DNA of 60,481 bases from Fibrobacter sp. (GTDB taxonomy: Bacteria > Fibrobacterota > Fibrobacteria > Fibrobacterales > Fibrobacteraceae): NCBI GenBank assembly GCA_017965445.1, contig JAGCPZ010000016.1, positions 1 through 60,481 on the forward strand, written 5' to 3'. The notes below the pieces were generated by a model. The model was not told the origin of the DNA and made no database searches. It saw only the letters and a list, made by a program, of their open reading frames with translations. Position 1 is the stretch's first letter; each line of letters starts with the position of its first letter. Position numbers and translations under genes: made by a program. This document shows positions 30,112-39,600 of the stretch, in pieces.

Positions 30112-31755
30112 ATGAACGTTAAAGGCATCATTAAAGGCGCGTGGTCGAACGGACTTGCTAAAAAAATCTTGATTTTGCTGGGCGTGTCCCTGGTAATCTT
30201 TATTATCGGTGTTTTTCTCGGCTCCTGGGTGCTTGGCGAAAAGACTCTTGGCTGGAAGGGCTTCCTTTCGGGATACGTCGTTTTTGCGGTACTGTTCATC
30301 AGTGCGATGATTAACGTTTTCAAGAGCACGTCGGAATCCATGCGCGAAGGCAAAAAGCATGTCGATGTCCGCGGACATGTGCTTGTGCTTGGTGCGGGAC
30401 ATCAGCTTAAAAGTATCTTGCGTGCACTCAAGGGCGACAAGCGACCGGTAGTTGTGATGAGCTGTCGCGATATTGACGGCCCCTTTATCCATTACAAAAA
30501 AGATTACGAAAGCGAAGAAGATTTGCTTTTTGCTGGGGCGCTTTTGGCAAGCCAGATTCTCGTAATCGGAGAGGACGGCCCAGAACGCGATTCTCGTAAC
30601 TTGCATTGTGTTGAGGTCTTGCGCAACTTGAGCGAAAAGGCGATGCGCGATATCCATTGCCATTTATTGTTGAGCGAACCCTCTACATCCGAAGTTCTGT
30701 GGTTCTTGAAGGCGCCTGAGCAGAAGAAGGGACATCTGCTTGTCGATGTCTTTAACGAGTACGAGTTCATGTCGGAACAGCTGCTTGTGGGCACGGACTT
30801 TTTGCCGACGATTCGCGAATCGGACAATCAGCGTTTGCATGTGGTACTCATTGGCACGGGTCCCATTGCGCAGGCGGTGGCGTTTGCGGTGGCGAATATT
30901 TGCCATTACCCGAATTACAGACGAACGAATTTAAAGACATGCATTACATTTGTTGAAGAAGATTGCGAAAAGTGGGTAGATCGTCTAGTCGTTTCCCGTA
31001 TGGGGCTCTTTAGACTCTCGAAATACACTTACGTCGATGCCAATGGGAACAAAGTCACGCACGAACCAGAGACAAATCGCGGAGACTATCTCGATGTGGA
31101 ATGGAACTTTGTCGATGCGTACTGCGAAGCGGATTTGGCGCGAAACTATATCGCAGGAATTGCCGCAAGCCCCAAGGAGCGCCTCGTCGTGTGCATCTGT
31201 AAGGAAGACGCGTCCAAGGCTATATCGACGCTAGTGCATTTGCCGCGTGCCGTCTATGAGAACGCAGACATTGCCGTCTATTGGCGAGAAGCGAATGACG
31301 AAATCATCAAGAGCATCAACGAAGGCGGGATGTATGGCTACGTGCGCATCATGGGCGACATCGACGAGATGAAAGAGTTTGTGCATTCCAAACGCGTGGA
31401 ACGCGGGCAGCGGGCGAATTATGTCCGCGAACGAAATTTGAAACCCGACACTCGCGACACCGAAGAGAAAATGTGGTACCGCCTGAGCGAAGCCGACAAG
31501 ACCGCCGCCATTTACTGCGCGAACGCTTTGCCGCTCCGCAAGCGTTGCTTTGACATTTCGGATGAACCCCTGTTGCGCGAGGCGGAACATCGCCGCTGGA
31601 TGATGTCCATGCTCCTGATGGGGTACCGCTCCGGCCCCACCGACGAAAGAACCTTCACGCGTGAGGATATTGTCCCCTTCGACCGCCTCTCCGAAGAAAA
31701 CCGAACAAAAAATTCCTACATCCTCGAAAACGCCGAATATATCATGAACGGTTGA
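30112..31755 (+). CDS. Membrane protein with two Rossmann/TrkA-N-like domains and a RyR domain
   Basis: 547 residues. Two N-terminal membrane helices (about 17-42 and 49-69), then a Rossmann-type domain opening with HVLVLGAGHQLKSIL (about 88) and another with HVVLIGTGPIAQAVAFA (about 243), as in TrkA-N/RCK proteins. The last 94 residues from W455 read as a RyR domain: ANALP, EAEHRRWMMSMLLMGYRSG and VPFDRLSEENR. It could sense nucleotides and respond at the membrane; no channel pore filter is visible. TATAAT at 30080-30085 precedes it. The RyR assignment is by motif recall. Confidence 0.75.
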   Translation: MNVKGIIKGAWSNGLAKKILILLGVSLVIFIIGVFLGSWVLGEKTLGWKGFLSGYVVFAVLFISAMINVFKSTSESMREGKKHVDVRGHVLVLGAGHQLKSILRALKGDKRPVVVMSCRDIDGPFIHYKKDYESEEDLLFAGALLASQILVIGEDGPERDSRNLHCVEVLRNLSEKAMRDIHCHLLLSEPSTSEVLWFLKAPEQKKGHLLVDVFNEYEFMSEQLLVGTDFLPTIRESDNQRLHVVLIGTGPIAQAVAFAVANICHYPNYRRTNLKTCITFVEEDCEKWVDRLVVSRMGLFRLSKYTYVDANGNKVTHEPETNRGDYLDVEWNFVDAYCEADLARNYIAGIAASPKERLVVCICKEDASKAISTLVHLPRAVYENADIAVYWREANDEIIKSINEGGMYGYVRIMGDIDEMKEFVHSKRVERGQRANYVRERNLKPDTRDTEEKMWYRLSEADKTAAIYCANALPLRKRCFDISDEPLLREAEHRRWMMSMLLMGYRSGPTDERTFTREDIVPFDRLSEENRTKNSYILENAEYIMNG

Positions 31756-31771
31756 TAACGTCATCCTGACG

Positions 31772-31820
31772 CCATTTTCTCCAAACGTCATCCTGAACGA
31801 ATGTGAAGGATCCAGTGACG
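31772..31820. repeat. Dispersed GTCATCCTGA-type repeat copies
   Basis: Two short copies of AACGTCATCCTGA (starting near 31757 and 31787), the second continuing ACGAATGTGAAGGATCCAG. This is a widespread intergenic repeat type in bacterial genomes. It marks the left edge of the accessory region. Confidence 0.55.
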
Positions 31821-31833
31821 TGTCAGACTCCGA

Positions 31834-32154
31834 TAAAAAGTAACCAACCTAGACGAAAAAGTAGCCAACCTAGATGAAAAGGTAACCAACCTTGGCGAAA
31901 AAGTAACCAAGCATGGTGGAAAAAGTAATAGTGTGCTTCTTATAGCCAAGTAGCAAAAGGTACTGGAATTTTGCAATGAAATGCCACGAACGGCACAAGA
32001 AATTTTGAACATGCTAGGCGTAAAAAATCAAAGTAAGACTCGTCAGCAATATACTACCAAATTGGTTATGATGGGGATGCTTCGCCCGACTACCACAGCT
32101 TCTCATAATCCGAACTGTAAGTATGTTACCACGCACAGTGAACAGGAAAATTAG
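31834..32154 (+). pseudogene. Remnant 3' end of an AlbA/Schlafen-type regulator gene
   Basis: A single frame (codons aligned to GTA at 31840) encodes four 7-residue repeats of the type VTNLDEK, from a 21-bp tandem repeat, then a winged-helix tail (TAQEILNMLGVKNQSKTRQQ...). It has a TAG at 31951-31953 and no upstream start. Such VTKLDEK heptads followed by a wHTH are typical of the C-terminus of AlbA_2/Schlafen-domain DNA-binding proteins. A 57-residue ORF from ATG 31981 could still be made but lacks a Shine-Dalgarno. Confidence 0.65.
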
Positions 32155-32165
32155 AAGCGTTATAC

Positions 32166-32187
32166 AAAAAAGCGAGGAACTTCCTCG
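32166..32187 (-). terminator. Hairpin with T-run on the minus strand
   Basis: Palindrome CGAGGAACTTCCTCG (32173-32187) followed on the minus strand by six T (complement of 32166-32171). It would end transcripts from the DUF3800 gene. The rest of 32188-32354 has no gene but holds another hairpin, CTGGG / CCCAG inside AACCT / AGGTT arms (about 32208-32236). Confidence 0.55.
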
Positions 32188-32354
32188 TCATCAGTAGATG
32201 AACCTGGGTCTTTCGACCTGCCCAGTATAGGTTAATATATCAATTTAAATCCATTGCACTTGACTTTATGTCTTTATTTATGTATTTTATAGAAAACAGG
32301 TCCCATTAAGGTGAAAGCGGGCTTCATGCCATGCGTTTCGATAGAAACCTAGCC

Positions 32355-33134
32355 TTATACGGGATCTATTTTTTTATCTAGCGGATTTTTCGGCGTGTAG
32401 TAGTTGCTTGAATGTCGCCTTGTATCTAGAATGTCGTGGACAAGATTTATTTTGTCTTTCAGGTAGTTGTAATATCGAAAATCGCCCTTTTCGTAAGCGC
32501 GTTGGATTGTCCACAAGACATAATCCGACGCTTGCAGGAGAGGGCGTTCCTTGGATTGCTGAATGAAAATCCTGATGGAACTTGAGTTTTCCTTGTTCCA
32601 CTTTGCCTTGAAGCGTCCTATTGCGGATTTGATGGCGCTTTGCATTGTGTCTTTACGGACAACATTTCCAAGAGAAGAAAAATAGCAATCAATGTCGGAA
32701 TACAGATGTAACCTGTTTTCCAAAAGATGCTCGACTGCATACTTGTATATGGCGGTATCCTTGAAGTCAAAGCGACTTCTAAAGAAAGGCTCTTTTTTAC
32801 GGAGTACAATGCAGTAGTAGGTGAAATCCAATGTTTTCAGAAGATGAAAAACTCTATCTCGAATTTCGGCACAGTCTTTTGCGGCATGGAATGCAATGCG
32901 GGTTTTCTCCATGGACGGAACCCCTGAGTAGAAATCGTCTTCGCATATCTCTTTGTGTAAGGCTGTAATCGCCTTTGTAAGTTTCTGGGGTTCCTTTGTT
33001 TCCAAATATCCGACCATGAACACTTTGCTTGCTAAGCCGCTATCAACGAGGTTTACCCCCTTGCGCCCAAGGATTGTCGTGTCTCCCGCTTCATCAAAGA
33101 AGTAATACGCTTTTGTCTGCTCCGTCTCTTTCAT
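32355..33134 (-). CDS. DUF3800 family protein
   Basis: 259 residues from MKETEQTKAYYFFDEAGD at 33134; a longer ORF to 33251 would translate a GC-rich repeat-like stretch and is rejected. YFFDEAGDTT near residue 10 is the family's N-terminal acidic motif, of an RNase H-like fold; ASDYVLWTIQRAYEKGD near the C-terminus is a second DUF3800 block. The biochemical role is unknown; members often lie in mobile or defence islands. It is divergent from the SNF2-led operon. Confidence 0.8.
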   Translation of the reverse strand: MKETEQTKAYYFFDEAGDTTILGRKGVNLVDSGLASKVFMVGYLETKEPQKLTKAITALHKEICEDDFYSGVPSMEKTRIAFHAAKDCAEIRDRVFHLLKTLDFTYYCIVLRKKEPFFRSRFDFKDTAIYKYAVEHLLENRLHLYSDIDCYFSSLGNVVRKDTMQSAIKSAIGRFKAKWNKENSSSIRIFIQQSKERPLLQASDYVLWTIQRAYEKGDFRYYNYLKDKINLVHDILDTRRHSSNYYTPKNPLDKKIDPV

Positions 33135-33547
33135 ACAAGAAAAGATAAACAAATGTGCAGCTGCTGTCAATGTACCAAATTGGGAGTAAAACCGTCTATG
33201 TTTTTGGAGGGGGAGGTTTCCCCCTGGCTCCAGCCCCGGCCTTGGGGCCACCGGGTCTTCCGCGCACTCCCACTGCGGGGCTCATACGCCGCCCCGCAAC
33301 GCCTGGCTTATCGCATCCACCCGACTCAACTGTCGCAAAATCAGAGATAGTTGGAATACCCATGAGTTCCAAAACGGAACATATGGTTATTTCATAAAAG
33401 CAAACATCCTCTTTTTTACTACTATTCCCATTGACATAGCCCTTTGCTTCACGGCATAGGGCGACCGGAAAATTTTGAGATTCGTCTCTTATTCTCGCTA
33501 TCGAAATCGGCAAAATTTCAAATGTGTAGAGAGTAAGACGAACGCTC
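33135..33547. other. Gene-free GC-rich stretch between DUF3800 gene and leader
   Basis: No plausible gene. Positions 33210-33310 are strongly GC-rich with short palindromes (GGGGGAGGTTTCCCCC at about 33210-33225), unlike surrounding DNA and resembling dispersed repeat elements. The remainder is ordinary AT/GC intergenic sequence. Confidence 0.5.
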
Positions 33548-33645
33548 ACGCCCCAATCGGGCGTGGGTCGTTTTGTGCTTATTTACACATTAGGCTTTGC
33601 CGAGCCGCGATAGCAGATAAGCATTGCGACACCACGCCTTTTTTT
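33548..33645 (+). ncRNA. Structured leader or small RNA with terminator
   Basis: Nested pairings on the plus strand: GGCGTGG plus GTCG (from about 33560) with CGAC-A-CCACGCC (ends about 33640) followed by seven T; inside it GCTTAT with ATAAGC, and inside that GGCT-TTGCCG-AGCC. The 5' side can instead pair with CACGCCC at about 33549-33555, an alternative hairpin that would break the outer terminator stem. It lies about 80 bp before the SNF2 gene. It may be an attenuator or a free RNA; alternatively part of a dispersed repeat. Confidence 0.4.
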
Positions 33646-33689
33646 GTTTTTTCCATATCAATCAGGCTAGGTCGTAGCGCCAAGAGCCG

Positions 33690-33715
33690 ATCTCCAATAG
33701 AACCCTAATGGAGAT
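33690..33715 (+). promoter_or_regulatory. Inverted repeat covering the ribosome site of the SNF2 gene
   Basis: Perfect 7-base arms ATCTCCA (33690-33696) and TGGAGAT (33709-33715), 12-base spacer. The GGAG in the right arm is the best Shine-Dalgarno for the ATG at 33725. It could be a repressor site or a translation-blocking hairpin. Confidence 0.5.
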
Positions 33716-33724
33716 TAGATAGGT

Positions 33725-36607
33725 ATGGAAACGTTGCTTGATGATAACCGGCACAATTGCCGCATCACCAAATACCAGGCAAAATACTTTGCCAATCTCC
33801 TGACGTTGAAATCTATCGGTGGCGGTTTGGACTGTTTGTCACAATCGCTCCTGACTGCATCAGTTGATATTAATCCGCATCAAATTGAAGCGGCCCTATT
33901 TGCGTTCAAGTCCCCGTTCTCCAAGGGCGTGATTCTGGCAGATGAAGTCGGCTTGGGGAAGACGATTGAAGCGGGCTTAATTGTTTCTCAGTATTGGGCA
34001 ATTGGTAAACGCAAACTGCTGGTGATTTGTCCTGCTTCGTTACGCAAGCAATGGTCGGCAGAATTGTTCGAAAAATTTGGACTTGAAAACGAAATCATCG
34101 ATGGCAAGAATTACAATGAGTATTTGAATAAGGGAATTGCCCCGTTTGCGCAGAAAAAGATTCTAATAACATCTTATTCCTTCGCGGCTCGCCATGCCGA
34201 TTCTATCCGCGAACGGATGTTTGACCTAGCTGTTGTAGATGAAGCTCATAAACTTCGCAATGTGTATAAGAAAAACAGCAAGGTCGCTCAGGCTATTGCT
34301 GCGGCACTAAATAATTCAAAGAAACTTTTGCTGACAGCAACCCCGTTTCAGAATTCCCTGATGGAATTGTACGGTCTCACGAGTATTATTGACGAAAATA
34401 TTTTTGGCGACGCAAAAGCGTTTCGTGCGCAATATCAAAGTGCAGGCGATTTGAACATGCTGCACGAAAGGCTGAAGCCTTATTATGTGCGAACGCTTCG
34501 CAATGATGTTAAGGAGTACATTAATTACACGAAGCGTCTGCCAATGACGCAAAAGTTTGTGGCGACAGAAATAGAGACCAAACTATACGATGAAATTTCA
34601 GAATTTTTGAGGCGAGAAGATATCTATTCGGTGCCTAGGCAGCAGCGTATGCTCACGACCATGATTATACGCAAGATCCTTGCTTCATCCACTTTCGCAT
34701 TGATAGAAACTTTAAAGACGATAAAAAAACGCCTTGAAAATATGCTTGAATCTGCAACCGCGAACGAATTGGATCTGAATGATTTTGCGGATGAAGATTT
34801 GTTGGATTCTACCAACGAAGATTTGGAAGATTCCGATGATTACAGCGAAGAAGCCGAAGCGTTTGACGAAAGCAAGCCGGATGCAAAAAGGTTGACCGAA
34901 GAAATTGAGACGATTTCTGGCTTTATACGGACTGCGGAGCAGATTACTGTTGATTCCAAGACGGGGGCTTTGATGAAGGCTCTTCATCAGTCTTTTGAAC
35001 AATTGCCAGGTCTTGGCGCTTCAAAGAAGGCTCTGATTTTTACAGAATCTACGCGAACGCAAAAATACCTCAAGGAATATCTTGAAAATCATGGCTATGC
35101 GGGTAAGATTGTTCTGTTCAATGGTTCCAACGGAGGCCCTGAGGCGAGTGTTATTTATGAACAATGGCTAAAGGATAACACTTTTACGGGCAGAATCAGC
35201 GGCGTGCGTTCTGCGGATATGCGTGCGGCTCTTGTTGATTATTTTAAGAACAAGGCTGAACTTATGATTGCGACAGAAGCCGCTGCCGAAGGTTTGAATT
35301 TACAGTTCTGCTCTCTTGTGGTTAATTATGATTTGCCTTGGAACCCGCAGCGTATTGAACAACGCATTGGACGTTGCCATCGTTACGGGCAAAAATGCGA
35401 TGTTGTAGTCGTGAACTTCGTTAATGAGAAAAACTTTGCGGATGTTCGTGTTTTTGACTTGCTTGAAAATAAGTTCCATCTATTTGACGATGTGTTCGGC
35501 GCTTCGGACGATGTTCTAGGGCAGGCTGATGCGTTGGATTTTGAACGTCGCATTTGGCAGATTTATCAAGAATGCCGAACTGATACGCAGATACAAGCGG
35601 CTTTTGAGAAATTGCAGGACGATTTCAAAGAGCAGATTAACGAAAAATTGCAAGATACCAAGAGCAAGGTGTTGGATAATTTTGATATCAATGTGCAGGA
35701 ACGGTTGAAGATTGCCAAGAATGATACTGGGGCGTTCTTGAATCGTTATGAATACATTTTCTGGGAACTGACAAAATTCGTTCTCGGCGATGCAGCTGTT
35801 TTTGATGATGAAAAATATTCGTTCCACTTGAACAGACAACTGCTTTATAACGTCCCTCTTGGAAAATACGACCTGTTCTCTAGGCAAAGCGGGGGTTATC
35901 CCTATAGGTTGAATCACCCGTTAGCGCAATATGTGCTGAATGAAGCATTGAATATTAAGTTAGCTCCTGGCGGAATCTGTTTTGATGAGCAGACTGCTGG
36001 AATTAAGGTTATGTTGCCGGAACACCTCAAGCGTAAATCCGGCCATATAACGCTTTCAAAAATGAAAATTGAAAGTGTCGATGAAGAAGAATTCTGCTTG
36101 TTTACGGCGTTCACTGATGATGGAAAATTTCTGTCACAGGAAGAATGTGAAAAATTATTCCTGTGCGCAGGAATTGAGATGCCTAGCACGGAACTTCCGC
36201 AAAACGTCAAAGACAAATTGAACGCTAACGCAGAGCAGCATTCAAAAAGCAAGCTTCGCGAAATTGATGAGAGGAACCTAAACTACTTTGCCGATGAAGA
36301 GCGAAAGATTGATGCTTGGGCGGATGATGCCATAAGCGCAATTGAAAAAGAATTGGACACTATTAAAAACAGTATCCGCGAGCAGCAACGGCAATCACGT
36401 TTGGCGACAAACCTAGATGAAAAACGTGAAATCACGGCAAAGATAGCTGAGCTTGAATCTCAAAAGCGCAGAAAGCGCCACGAGATGGAAGACCGCGAGG
36501 ATGAAATTGAAGAAAAACGCAATCGCATGATTGATGATTTGGATTCCAAACGGAACAAGAACGTATCCACACAAGAAATTTTCGCCATTGCATGGCAAAC
36601 CAAATAG
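33725..36607 (+). CDS. SNF2/RapA-like helicase of a putative defence operon
   Basis: 960-residue superfamily 2 DNA translocase. Walker A is DEVGLGKT with K79, DEAH box 172-175, and the second RecA domain ends with QRIEQRIGRCHRYGQK. An acidic insertion lies at about 345-390. The last 100 residues are a charged coiled coil (about 855-945). The tail overlaps no domain I know. It is the first of four co-oriented genes; the methyltransferase start is 8 bp after its stop. SNF2 proteins of this kind occur in several anti-phage loci (for example DrmD of class 1 DISARM), where they move on DNA. A role in defence is inferred from neighbours. Confidence 0.87.
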   Translation: METLLDDNRHNCRITKYQAKYFANLLTLKSIGGGLDCLSQSLLTASVDINPHQIEAALFAFKSPFSKGVILADEVGLGKTIEAGLIVSQYWAIGKRKLLVICPASLRKQWSAELFEKFGLENEIIDGKNYNEYLNKGIAPFAQKKILITSYSFAARHADSIRERMFDLAVVDEAHKLRNVYKKNSKVAQAIAAALNNSKKLLLTATPFQNSLMELYGLTSIIDENIFGDAKAFRAQYQSAGDLNMLHERLKPYYVRTLRNDVKEYINYTKRLPMTQKFVATEIETKLYDEISEFLRREDIYSVPRQQRMLTTMIIRKILASSTFALIETLKTIKKRLENMLESATANELDLNDFADEDLLDSTNEDLEDSDDYSEEAEAFDESKPDAKRLTEEIETISGFIRTAEQITVDSKTGALMKALHQSFEQLPGLGASKKALIFTESTRTQKYLKEYLENHGYAGKIVLFNGSNGGPEASVIYEQWLKDNTFTGRISGVRSADMRAALVDYFKNKAELMIATEAAAEGLNLQFCSLVVNYDLPWNPQRIEQRIGRCHRYGQKCDVVVVNFVNEKNFADVRVFDLLENKFHLFDDVFGASDDVLGQADALDFERRIWQIYQECRTDTQIQAAFEKLQDDFKEQINEKLQDTKSKVLDNFDINVQERLKIAKNDTGAFLNRYEYIFWELTKFVLGDAAVFDDEKYSFHLNRQLLYNVPLGKYDLFSRQSGGYPYRLNHPLAQYVLNEALNIKLAPGGICFDEQTAGIKVMLPEHLKRKSGHITLSKMKIESVDEEEFCLFTAFTDDGKFLSQEECEKLFLCAGIEMPSTELPQNVKDKLNANAEQHSKSKLREIDERNLNYFADEERKIDAWADDAISAIEKELDTIKNSIREQQRQSRLATNLDEKREITAKIAELESQKRRKRHEMEDREDEIEEKRNRMIDDLDSKRNKNVSTQEIFAIAWQTK

Positions 36608-36615
36608 GAAAGAAT

Positions 36616-39600
36616 ATGAACGAACAGGCCTCTGAAAGACTAAACCGCTTTGTTGATTTGCTCAAGGGAATCTTTGAGCTGGACAAGTCTGACCTTGATT
36701 TCGGTATTTACCGGATTATGAACATCCGCAAGAATGAAATTGAGAAGTTTCTGAACGAAGACCTGCCGAAAAAGGTGGAAGAAACCTTGGCGCCTTTTGC
36801 TGGACGTGGAAAAGACGCACTTTTGGCAAAAAAAGCTGAGATTGAGCAGAAGGCTTTGGACTTGGGTATAGAAATTTCTGCAAGTCCAAAATTGGCTGAA
36901 GAGTACGAAGCTGTCAAACGAGAACTGGCAAGCGGGACGGATCTATCGGCGTTGGAAACGGATGTTTATTCTGCGCTATATTCGTTCTTCAATCGCTATT
37001 ACGATGATGGCGATTTTATTAGCAAGCGCCGTTATAAGGAAGGCGTGTATGCCATACCTTATGAAGGTGAAGAAGTCAAGTTGTATTGGGCGAATCAGGA
37101 CCAGTATTACATCAAGACCAGCGAAAACTTCAAAGACTACGTGTTTAATGCTGATGGCTGGACTGTTCATTTTAATCTTGTTGATGCAACTACTGAACAA
37201 AACAACAATAAGGAAACTGATGATAGCAAACGCACCTTTATGCTGTTTAATGAGAATGAAGAAAATTATCCCGGCGTAAAGACTTTTGAATGCGATTCTG
37301 ACAAGAAAGAACTAATCGTTCGTTTTGTATTTGATATTCCCGCAGACAAGAAGAAAAAATACGAAGAAGAGAATTATACACGAATTTGTGATTACATTGT
37401 CAAGGACCAAAAGGAACTAATAAATGTTCTTTTGAGTAATGTTTCTGCGGATAAGAAGAATCCCTTAACATTAATTCAAAAACATTTAAAAGGATACATT
37501 GCTAAGAACACCTTTGACTACTTCATCCACAAGGATTTGGGCGGATTCCTTACCAGGGAACTTGATTTCTACATCAAGAATGAAGTGATGCATTTAGATG
37601 ATCTGGATACATCGAACGAAGTTCGTGTAGAAACTTATCTTGCCAAGGTAAAGGCAATTAAGAAGGTTGGAAAAATCATTATTGACTTTCTTGCCCAAAT
37701 TGAAAATTTCCAAAAGAAGTTGTGGCTCAAGAAAAAGTTTGTGGTTGAGACGAATTGGTGCATTACCTTGGATAAGATAGACGAATCGTTTTACGAAGAG
37801 ATTCGCAACAACAAGGAACAAATCCAGGAATGGATTGAAATGTACGCCATTGACGAAATTGTCAATGATGTGGAACATCAGGAGCCATGGACAAATCCGC
37901 CGAGTGTTGAATTCTTGAAACAGAATCAAAATTTATTGATTGACACGAAGAATTTTTCAGAAAATTTCAAAGAAAAATTAATAGCTATGGTTGATGATTT
38001 GGACGAAGTGTGTAATGGAGTGATGTTTAATGGGGATAATTATCATGTAATTGATTTGCTGCAATGTCTTTATAAAGAAAAGATACGTTGCATATATATT
38101 GACCCTCCTTATAATGCAGATGCGTCTGAAATATTATATAAAAATGGTTTTAAACATTCCTCGTGGCTATGCATGATGAATAGTCGACTTTCAGCCGCAA
38201 AGGAACTTATGTCAGCAGATGGCATGATTTGTTTAACAATAGATGATTATGAAAAAGATAATGCAACGATTTTATTAAAAGATGTTTTTGGAAATGATTT
38301 TTTCAAGGGTACGGTTCCAATCCGTAATAACCCTCAAGGAAGATCAACGGTTAAGGGCTTTGCGATTAACCACGAATACGCTCTTTTTAGCGCCAAATCG
38401 GATGCTGTGAAAGGGGTTGGAAGATTGGATCATTCTCAAAATCAGAAAAATCGGTATTCCGAGATTGATGAAAATGGTCGCGCTTTTTTGTGGGAGAATT
38501 TCAGAAAAACAGGAACGGACTCAAATCATGAGGATCGACCGAAGCAGTTCTATCCTATTTTTGTTCGTGCTGACGGTTCAACATTTAGAGTGCCTAATTT
38601 AGAATGGAACGACGCCACGAATCAATGGATTATTCGGGATAATGCTGCAGATGATGAAGTTGTTCTTTGGCCTGTAACAAATACTGGTGAAGAAAAAGTA
38701 TGGAAATGGGGAATTGACAGATTGAGAGAAAACCCTAATCAAATAAAGGTTGAAATCACAAATGGGGAAATGCAATTATATCGCATGAATTTTTATAACG
38801 ACGAAGGTTCACTGCCAAATACATGGTGGGACAATGCGAAGTATGCTGCGGGATCACATGGAACAAATCTTCTTACAGCAATATTTGGTCAAAATAGAAA
38901 ATTTTTATTCCCTAAATCAGTTTATGCAGAAATGGATTGTATTCGTGTTTGTAGAGTAAATGATAAAGATTGTGTTTTTGATTTTTTTGCGGGTTCAGGA
39001 ACAACCGGTCATGCTGTTATAAATATAAATAGAGAATTTGGAGGGAATAGAAAATATATTCTAGTTGAAATGGGAACCTATTTTTCTACAGTGACTAAGC
39101 CTCGTATTCAAAAGGTTGCTTATTCATCAGAATGGAAAAATGGCAAACCTTTAAATCGTAATACAGGCATTTCGCAGATTATTAAGTACATGAAGGTTGA
39201 ATCCTACGAAGATGCTTTATCTAATATTTCCCTTAACAAACCGGATTCTACTGTTTCCAGTCTGTTTGGGGACGAATATCTGATTAATTATATGCTGGAT
39301 ATAGAAAGCAAGGGAAGCCTATTGAATACGGGCGCTTTCAAATCCCCGTTTGAATATCAGATGAAAATCACCGAGAAAAACGAAAGCAAATTGCACAAAG
39401 TTGATGTGGTTGAGACCTTCAATTATCTAGTCGGTTTGACTGTCGTACGTCAAGGGGCTACCAAGTACTATTCCGTTACAAATCCCAAAACTTCAGATTA
39501 CGAAGGCGCAGTCGACTTAATAAATAATCCTAATGGAGATTATGCATTCCGTCAAATTGAAGGAACTTTACCAGATGGACGACGTGCGTTGATTATTTGG

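Noticed and set aside
31834..31925. Tandem 21-bp repeats considered as a CRISPR array or iterons
   Set aside because: No spacers between units, and the repeat unit equals seven codons that continue into a readable winged-helix tail.
33135..33251. N-terminal extension of the DUF3800 protein from 33251
   Set aside because: It would encode a Pro/Gly-rich stretch from the GC-rich repeat block, while the family's own N-terminal motif begins just after the ATG at 33134.
33548..33645. Retron non-coding RNA
   Set aside because: The nested inverted repeats are suggestive, but no reverse transcriptase gene lies in the window.
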